From Lycocorax pyrrhopterus obiensis (Eukaryota; Chordata; Aves; Passeriformes; Paradisaeidae), in assembly GCA_014706295.1 (NCBI GenBank), contig JACSVZ010000022.1, positions 7,830,830-7,894,829 on the forward strand: DNA of 64,000 bases, read 5' to 3'. Below, in pieces: positions 57,271 to 64,000 of the stretch. Below the pieces are notes generated by a model. That model ran no database searches and had not been told where the DNA came from. It saw only the letters and a list, made by a program, of their open reading frames with translations. Each line of letters opens with the position of its first letter. Position 1 is the stretch's first letter. The translations under genes and the position numbers were made by a program.

Positions 57271-59220
57271 CTGCACATCATCTTCAATTTAGGCTCCACT
57301 TTTGACAGTTCTTAGGCTTAATATGTGTCTCTTGCTGTAAAAACGACTTTTCTCTCCCTGGGAGAATGCAGTGAGTTTGAAAAAAAAAATACCCAGAAAA
57401 ATAAATTTTCTTTTTCCCTTAAAACTTCAGTCTGAAATATTGTTTTGGAATGGAGAAGCCAGAATGGAAAGGAAGTCCCACACTGAAACCACCAAAATCC
57501 TGTAGGATTTAAGGCAGTGGGATTATTTGAGTGGTTCCTGTGGGTGTATGTTTTCCCTGTGCTCCCCTAAGAGCTGACTCCCAGCATGTGCCAGCTCAGG
57601 GTGGGGAGCAGAGGGGGAGATGTGACTGACTGTGCCTCCACAATGCACCTCATTGTCTTTTCTTCTCTTACAGCTGTTTTTGTGAGTGTGGGTTTTGAGG
57701 GACTCTGCGTGTGGGTTTTGTGTGCGAGGAGATTGCAGGGATTTAAAGGGCTGCGTTTGGGGAAAAGCTAAACTCAGCCTCCACGTTTGCGTGCTTTGGA
57801 TTACACACCTAGGCCTTGCCCACTCACTTTGTGTTGGCTGCAGTTTTGTTCAGGCAAAAACTCACATGGGAGCGTTCAGACTGTCCACATGTGCAAATTG
57901 GAGGATTAGCTCCCTAACAATTGGTCCAAAAACACAGAAATGGTGATTTACAGGCTCAGCCAAAATAACAGGTCACATTCTCTGATGGAGGAACTTGGCA
58001 TTGCATTACTGAAATCGGAGGAGCTTTGCAGATTTACACCAGCTGAGGATTTGGGCATAGGTGTTTCCTGAGTGAGAAAAATCTGAAGGGAAAGAACTAC
58101 TCCATTCAGTTTATTTTTACAGAGCAGAGTCTACAGAAAGTGGTCACTTTGCCAAAGAAGCCGGAATCACCTCACGGCTGTTGGTGCATGAGCAATAACG
58201 CCCTAAGGGGATTCACAAATTTGTGCTGTGACAAAATTCTACCATTCCTGCCAAGAAACAGGAACCACTGCAGTTTAATGTCCTTTTTTTCTTTTCCTAA
58301 ACAGAGGTATAAATGGCATTTTTGTACTTGGAAACTTCAGGCCCACACTTTCACCCTACTAATTGAGACTGCATTCGCAGTTGCAGTAAAGGACCACGTC
58401 CCTCATAATTGCACATGAAGCCACGTGTGCAGGAGCTTTCCCAAACACTGTGCTGTCACTGCCACAAGAAATGTGCTTCCCATGCACTTTGCTTGCTTTT
58501 TTCTTTCTTTCCTAGCTCATCACACAATGTTGAAAGTGTAGGGCAGCCTCTGGGGCTGCCTCATTTATCCAGGGTATCTCCCCTTCCCTCATGATTCCCA
58601 CCTTGCTTCAATGCCTTGTAGCTCTGGGATGGGTTGTAGGGATGGAAATGGTTTTGCAGAACCCACAATCACTGGAGTTTGAGACCTGCACTTTAAATGT
58701 GCCTATAATGTGTCTGTTCCTCACTGCTTTGTTTCACTGGGTGTGTCATGTGCCATTTTCCCTTAACGAGGAGCTGTTACAAGGCAAGTTTATTCACCCT
58801 TGCCGGGTGCTGGAAGATCAAACCACGTGGGGTGACAAGATTACAAACACTTTGCTGTAGGGCTGAAAATACCCTGGAATGGGATGAGAGATTTAACATG
58901 TTCACAGAGCCACAACTTGCCAGTGAGAGGAAGGTGGTATCGTTCCAGAGAGCGGAGGAAACCATAACCGGGCAAGGATGAGATGTGTAAGTTACAGGAA
59001 ATATTAAAATTCAACAAAATCTGCTCTGACACCCAAGCCTCAAATAGCGCTTCTGGGATGGATTAATTATTCAGGCAGAAATCCGCACCCACCCAAGCTT
59101 GCTACCTGCAAATCTGCCAAACCCAGCCCAGTGCTGCTCCTTCAGATGCACAGCCACCCTTAAAACACTTGTATTAAAATTGTACCGCTCTTTGGAGACA
59201 CTACTACGGGGGATTGCAGT
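57271..59220. other. Spacer
   Basis: Short frames on both strands are not recognised. A few AT-rich stretches occur without clusters of specific motifs. Confidence 0.45.
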
Positions 59221-59546
59221 GTGAACACCACTGCAAGCAAATCGCTGGTGTGGCAGAAGGTCACGAGGAGCCAAGTGCTGGGAGCTCCTGAGAATGTGGA
59301 CAGCAGAACCAGCTGCATGGGAAGTGGAGCAGCCCCGAAGAGCCCAGAGCAGAGGGAGCAGAAAAAAAAAAGTCAGCTTCACAAAAAAGCAAACAGGCTG
59401 TCCTTGGAGAAGGCTGCAAGGAGAAACATGAATTTGCACTCAGTTGCTCAGGATGTTACAACCCCAGCTCCTCTTGAGAGCCCCTTTCTGAAAATCCTAG
59501 AGAGCACTTCCTATCCAATAAAGAATATCACCAAAAAAAAAAAAAA
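59221..59546 (+). other. Possible retrocopy-like 3' end
   Basis: AATAAA at 59517-59522 is followed after 10 bp by an A14 run (59533-59546). That is the spacing of a cleavage signal and a genomically encoded tail. An open frame of 139 codons starts at 59221 and runs through the tail as a Lys run to 59640, so it would not end before the signal, which argues against an intact gene. The upstream body is not recognised and no target-site duplication was found. Processed copies are rare in birds, so chance is quite possible. Confidence 0.2.
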
Positions 59547-62011
59547 GGCCAGCCTCCCTCTATTTGTGTGTCTCACTTCAGACACACAAACGTTTTTATT
59601 TGTAAGGTTAATCTGCTTCCTTTTTTTGGAGTTGAGATGAGGTTTTCTTCAAGGTCCAAGTAGGTACCATGGGCAGTCCTTTGCCTTCTGCTGCGTGGGC
59701 ATCTGCCACCTTCCTAGAAAGGCCTGGTTTAGTAATTTAACCTAAAAATTGTTGGCTATTCAAGAGACATCAATGAGGACTGTCACTTTTTCTTGGTCCC
59801 ATCCTGTGGCATATTGATGGCTCCTACTGAAGATCTCAGCACAGGGTACTGAGAAGTTGCTGAGTATGACTAAGACTGGAGATAGCGGTGGAATAAAAAC
59901 GTGCATCTGCCTCATGCTTTCTCATCTTGCCATAATACACAAATTTAGATTCAGGATCCCCAGAGTCTGAGGCCCAGTTTTTTTAGTTCTAACCTTAACC
60001 CGGTCTCAGATAAGGAGGCTGGGTTCCCCCAAATGGTCCCACAGCAATTTGCTGTAGGAACAGGAGCAGTTGTTTCCTTACAAGAACCATGACAACCTGG
60101 AAAGGGGAACTCACAGCATCTGCACACAGGGGAGATTTCAACATCAGACATAGCCCAAGCCTGGTGAGTAATGAAAGCCAGGGGGACAGAAGGTCACAGG
60201 CTTGTGCAAAAGAGGTGAGAGACACTAAAGAAGCTGGAAGTGGGTTTCCAAGTAATGGAAAGGCTCAGAAGAGCTGAGATGACAGCGAGCAAAGATGACA
60301 AGGAGGGCGTGGGAGACTTCAGGATGATTTTACCTCAAACTGCAGGATGAAAACCTGAGAGGAAATATAAGGGGAAACATTACACAAGCTCTAGGGAAAA
60401 ATAAACCAGAGATCCGTACAAGAGATTTAAGCCATGTGTCCCTAACACGCTTGCCCACACCTCTGCCCTTTGGGGAAGTTCAGCCAGGAACCCGCTTGCG
60501 CCTTTGCCCTCTACCCCACTTCTTCTGAAGGATAATAAGTGTGAAAAAAAAATAACTGGTAGGAGGAACGTTCTATAAATTATTCAAGCAGAAGTAGAGG
60601 TCTGACTTAATTTTTCACTTGTATCTTGCTGCTGCTAAGAAGGTGATTTCCAAATCAATAGCCCCTAAAGAGAGCTACTGTAAAGGCCTCCAGGAAAATT
60701 TTACATGCACAGAGGCAAAGTTTCAGAACTGGGCCCTAAGTGGAATTGAAAATGGTTCAAGCAATAGTGTAGAATATTGAAAAAGCATTTAAGCAACAGT
60801 GACAGTATTTTGGGGACATTTGTTGGCAAAACTTAAATATGACCACAAAGAAAGGAAGCATATGCACAGTCAATCACCTTAATACCCGTACTTAATGAAG
60901 GGGATTGGGAATTAGGAAGAGCTGGATGACATAAAATCGGAGCAGGGGAGGATGGAATGAAGAGGTGATGCCTGTTACCCGGAGATAAAGGGGACACAGA
61001 AAAAGAAGAGATCATGAGGGATCTAGGCAGCTGCAGAAAATCATCCTGCAGAGCGGTGTTTGTGGTGAGAGCAGGGAAAGTGCCTGTGTGTGTAGGAGTG
61101 CATGAATGAGATGAATCATTTTCAGAAGCAGAGTCCCGTGAGCAGCAGAACCAACGTAGCCCTTGGACATAAAGCTCAGGACTGACTGACTCCATTTATT
61201 GATGTCTCACAGGGGATGAGCTCATACAGCAGGTTCAGTGGGAGCACTGACAAAATCATTTTCCTTAATCATTTTCCTGAACCCAGGCACCTCTTTTCCT
61301 AAGACTTATAAGCACTTAATATCTTTCAATGCACTGACAAATGGGTTGAAATTGGGTAACAAGTCCAAGGGATATTAGGGAGAAATAGATAACATCCTAT
61401 GATTTTATTTTTTCAAACCATAGATTTTTTTAATTGCGTTTATCTAGTAAATTACTATGAGCAAGTTGAAGCTGATGGAGCTTGCTCCCAGTTCCACAGC
61501 CTCACGGTCTTGGAGAGCTGGGTTATCCTCACCACGTGCCATGTGAATATTCAGCCTGCTGTAAATGGTGATGGTACAACCAGCTCCATCCCTGTGACAA
61601 AGGCAATTAAAAGACTCTGGAAGATTTTATTACCTGGAATAGTTGAAAAATTGCAAATGTTTTAAAGTACTGATCAAAACTTTACTGATATTAATTATGT
61701 TTTCAGGCATTTTACTACTTCCTAGTTTTCAGCAAAGGCCAGGAGAGGCATCAAAGAACTGCCACAGTGGTGACTGTCCCTGTAACGTCCCCACCAGCAG
61801 CAGTCAGGAAGTCCTGCTAAAAATTCCATTTTCCTTTGGGAGAAAAATTTGTATTTCAAGGCTTGAGTACTTTGAGCAAAATCTGTGTGTCTAAATGGAA
61901 TTGCTGAACATTTTAGCCGAGTTTTTTCAAGGGCTTTTACATTCAACTTCGACAAGTCAAAGAATCAAGGCCAGTAAAATCTGATGTCCTGAGGGATGAC
62001 CAAGAAAAATG
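59547..62011. other. Spacer
   Basis: A donor-like CTG/GTGAGT at 60161-60169 follows the frame starting with ATG at 60089, whose context is AACCATGA. The acceptor is mediocre. No other recognisable feature. Confidence 0.45.
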
Positions 62012-62031
62012 TTTCTAGAAGCTTCTAGAAA
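62012..62031. promoter_or_regulatory. Perfect 20-bp palindrome, heat-shock-element type
   Basis: TTTCTAGAAGCTTCTAGAAA is its own reverse complement. It contains four alternating TTC/GAA pentamer units (TTC-TA-GAA-GC-TTC-TA-GAA), exactly the nTTCnnGAAn arrangement bound by HSF trimers. No promoter or TATA box is recognised beside it, so it would be a distal element or a coincidental palindrome. Confidence 0.6.
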
Positions 62032-62330
62032 ATACACTTAGCACTGTGATTGAACCCTGAAGAAATTAACCTCAGAAAAGACTGAAAATTAGAGCTCTCT
62101 ATAGATTTGCTAATTATTCTATGAAATTGAATGGGGAATCTTAAATAGCCGCTAGACTTAAGTATACATTTTCAGATCCATTATAATTACTTCTCATCTA
62201 CATGAAAGTAATGCCCTAAATAGAGTGTGCTGAATGATTGCAAAGGACAGTAAAGTCCCTGTCCAGAGATACTTAGAATCAGTGCAAATATCAGATGGAA
62301 GACAGGGGTAAAATAAGCAAGAAAATGAGC
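62032..62330. promoter_or_regulatory. Candidate conserved non-coding element
   Basis: 62080-62330 is AT-rich complex DNA with TTTGCTAATTATTCTATG, GGAATCTTAAATAGCCGCTAGAC, CATTATAATTAC and GAAAGTAATGCC words and one CpG. It lies within 50 bp of the palindrome. Inferred by composition. Confidence 0.35.
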
Positions 62331-64000
62331 ATTACTATAGCAGGCAGATGGCCGTGCTGGGTAGAAAAGGATTTCTCGTCTTGCAAAGTATTTGAGAATT
62401 TTAAAATGTTCCCAACCTGCATGCAGAGGAAGCCAAATCTCTTCAATGTGTTTTGCTGAAACTATTGAAAAAAACAAAAACAAATAACTAAACAATTTGG
62501 TTTTCAGCAACATCAAAAATTATTCCCCAAACTGAAAGAAAAATTTGAAAACGCTGGAAATAGCCAGAAGCTGGATGCTTTCTGCTTTGGGTTTGTTTGT
62601 TTTTTAAGTAACTGGAAAGTTCCTTCCAAAAGAATAGAAAAAGTAAAAATTACTTTTTTTTGTTTGCTTGTTTGCTTGCAAAATATTTTGTGGGGAAACA
62701 CTTGTGATTCACTGCTCACCATGCTTTGGAATCAAATTGTCAGAGCCTGGGAGCTCCTTTCTGGCTCTATCCAGGTCTCCACTGCTCATTAGCAACTCTG
62801 GAAACTCCAGACCAACTCAGTGCGATGTCCTGTGCTTAAAACTAACTTTTTTACTCCATGCCAAGTTTCGAGCAAAGGAGTAGAATAATTTTAATTTTGT
62901 TTTTTCATCTAAGTGTGGTCAGCCACCTGCCTTGCCTAGATCAAGAAAAGCCTCTTTTTTTCTGCAGCTGCACTGGGGAAAGGCCGTGTGCCTTTGCACC
63001 CTCACATGTGTGGAGGGGCTGGCCCTGCACTCTGTGTCTGCTCAGCAGACACGGGGGCAAGCAGGGACAGGCTTGTAACAAGCAGGGACTCGGACAAGTA
63101 GATACCCAAAAACACAGAGCTGATGTATTTATCATTAACTTGCGGTTTGTAGTAGCTGAGTACAAAATCTGAAGAACCACCCAGCTGCCATACAATGATT
63201 CAGTTTTTTTTATCTTGACAGCCACCAGGAAAGTGTTTCTCTTCAGTAATGAACAAAATAAAACCCCCACCAGAACCACTGCAGTCTTACCTTCCCAAGC
63301 AGCCCCTTTTGAATGGTGCATTTGCTGTGTCATTCGTGGGAAGAGTCAGGGTTTGGTCTTCAACTAAACGAGTGAAGTCCCTGGGCTTTGGGATACAGGA
63401 GCTACACCAGGAGAGGAGAGGAGCTGTGGAAAGCCAGCCCTAGGTCTAAAGGCTTGCAGGACAAAGGACCTTGTTAGCTGGTTTGGGACCAAGGGGCTGC
63501 ATCAGGTCCTGGACATTCACACACAACAAAAAGCTGCCCACGGCATAACCCCAGCCGGCAAGGAATATTTCTTCCATTTCTGCATCATTTCCACTGGAAT
63601 AAATTGTTGTTAAGCTATGCCTAAAACCTACGAAAATGGCCAGAGGCACTTCATTGACAGCTATAGCAATTCTATAGGATTATTGACCCATCCTCAAGAA
63701 TCTTAAAGAGAAACGAAGCCACCAGGAGAGATGTATATAGCAGCTCAAAGTACAAAATAAATATATTCAATTCCATTGCTGAGACCTCCCCCCTGCCCAT
63801 GAGGAACACCCATAATGGCCACAGAGAATCCCACTGCCTTCAATATTTGTTGATAAGGAAACAGCCTGTTCATTTATTAATTTTTAGAAAATGTTACGGC
63901 ATTTGTACAAGGCAATATTGGTTTGGCTGCTATAGACCTTGCACAGGCTGACTCCTCTGTTTAACTTTCTATATTCTAAATAGGTCCCATTGACTTTCAT
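62331..64000. other. Spacer to the window end
   Basis: Minus frames at 62187-62722 and 62941-63333 and the plus frame 62858-63172 are not recognised. No repeat family or RNA gene is seen. The last 300 bp are AT-rich and continue beyond the window. Confidence 0.45.

Noticed and set aside
1..64000. CRISPR array, prokaryotic operon, phage or intact ERV
   Set aside because: No spaced direct repeats, no dense long coding frames, no LTR pair or retroviral frames; composition and CR1 content are those of a bird chromosome.

Overview
This window looks like bird nuclear DNA, and I found no protein-coding gene in it that I can identify. The avian call rests on two short minus-strand LINE fragments (10250-10340 and 43400-43530). 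Both carry the CR1 3' end, which read in reverse starts AGAATCATAGAATCAT, and they share the same 3' UTR block at roughly 80% identity by eye. Older relics fit an archosaur or other sauropsid background: a 3' UTR at 28088-28218 of a type common in turtle genomes, a diverged CR1 body at 51331-51495, and two possible MIR/CORE-SINE remnants near 8.7 and 9.8 kb. Recognisable repeats cover only a few percent of the window. Simple repeats are scattered through it: poly-A and poly-T runs, TTTTA, TG, TCA, CT, CAGA and a 100-bp GGAT array.

Nearly all open reading frames are short, overlap others on both strands, and encode low-complexity or stop-bounded peptides with no domain I recognise. The longest (7638-8348, 236 codons) resembles no family I know. 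Four short segments have unusually good splice-site pairs and could be exons of an unannotated transcript: 13305-13455, 23239-23311 and 50774-50835 on the plus strand, and 57177-57270 on the minus strand. I do not recognise any of their peptides. The window could be a large intron or an intergenic desert.

The main content appears to be regulatory. AT-rich blocks with many TAAT cores, preserved CpGs and precise transcription-factor motifs recur, set between ordinary spacer. They lie at about 0.3-0.5, 5.45-5.64, 6.64-6.96, 16.56-17.47, 22.33-22.86, 24.42-24.66, 27.4-27.76, 31.19-31.4, 33.87-34.46, 35.15-35.38, 36.94-37.19, 37.8-38.3, 41.5-42.06, 44.54-44.72, 45.04-45.36, 49.68-50.56, 54.58-54.85 and 62.08-62.33 kb. 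That is the pattern of conserved non-coding elements around a developmental gene. I infer it from composition and motifs only, because no alignment was possible here. Precise motifs include an RFX X-box, a 20-bp palindromic heat-shock-type element, a TGIF palindrome, paired T-box half-sites, and neighbouring Grainyhead and Forkhead sites.

The least explained structures are four. A diverged element of about 120 bp occurs twice, 3.3 kb apart (37019-37138 and 40285-40412). There is a 23-bp palindrome made by a slipped repeat at 20994-21016. There is a compact CpG-dense patch with an open frame at 12060-12230. The 20-bp palindrome at 62012-62031 completes the list. No operon, CRISPR array, tRNA, rRNA, complete transposon or recognisable ERV was seen.
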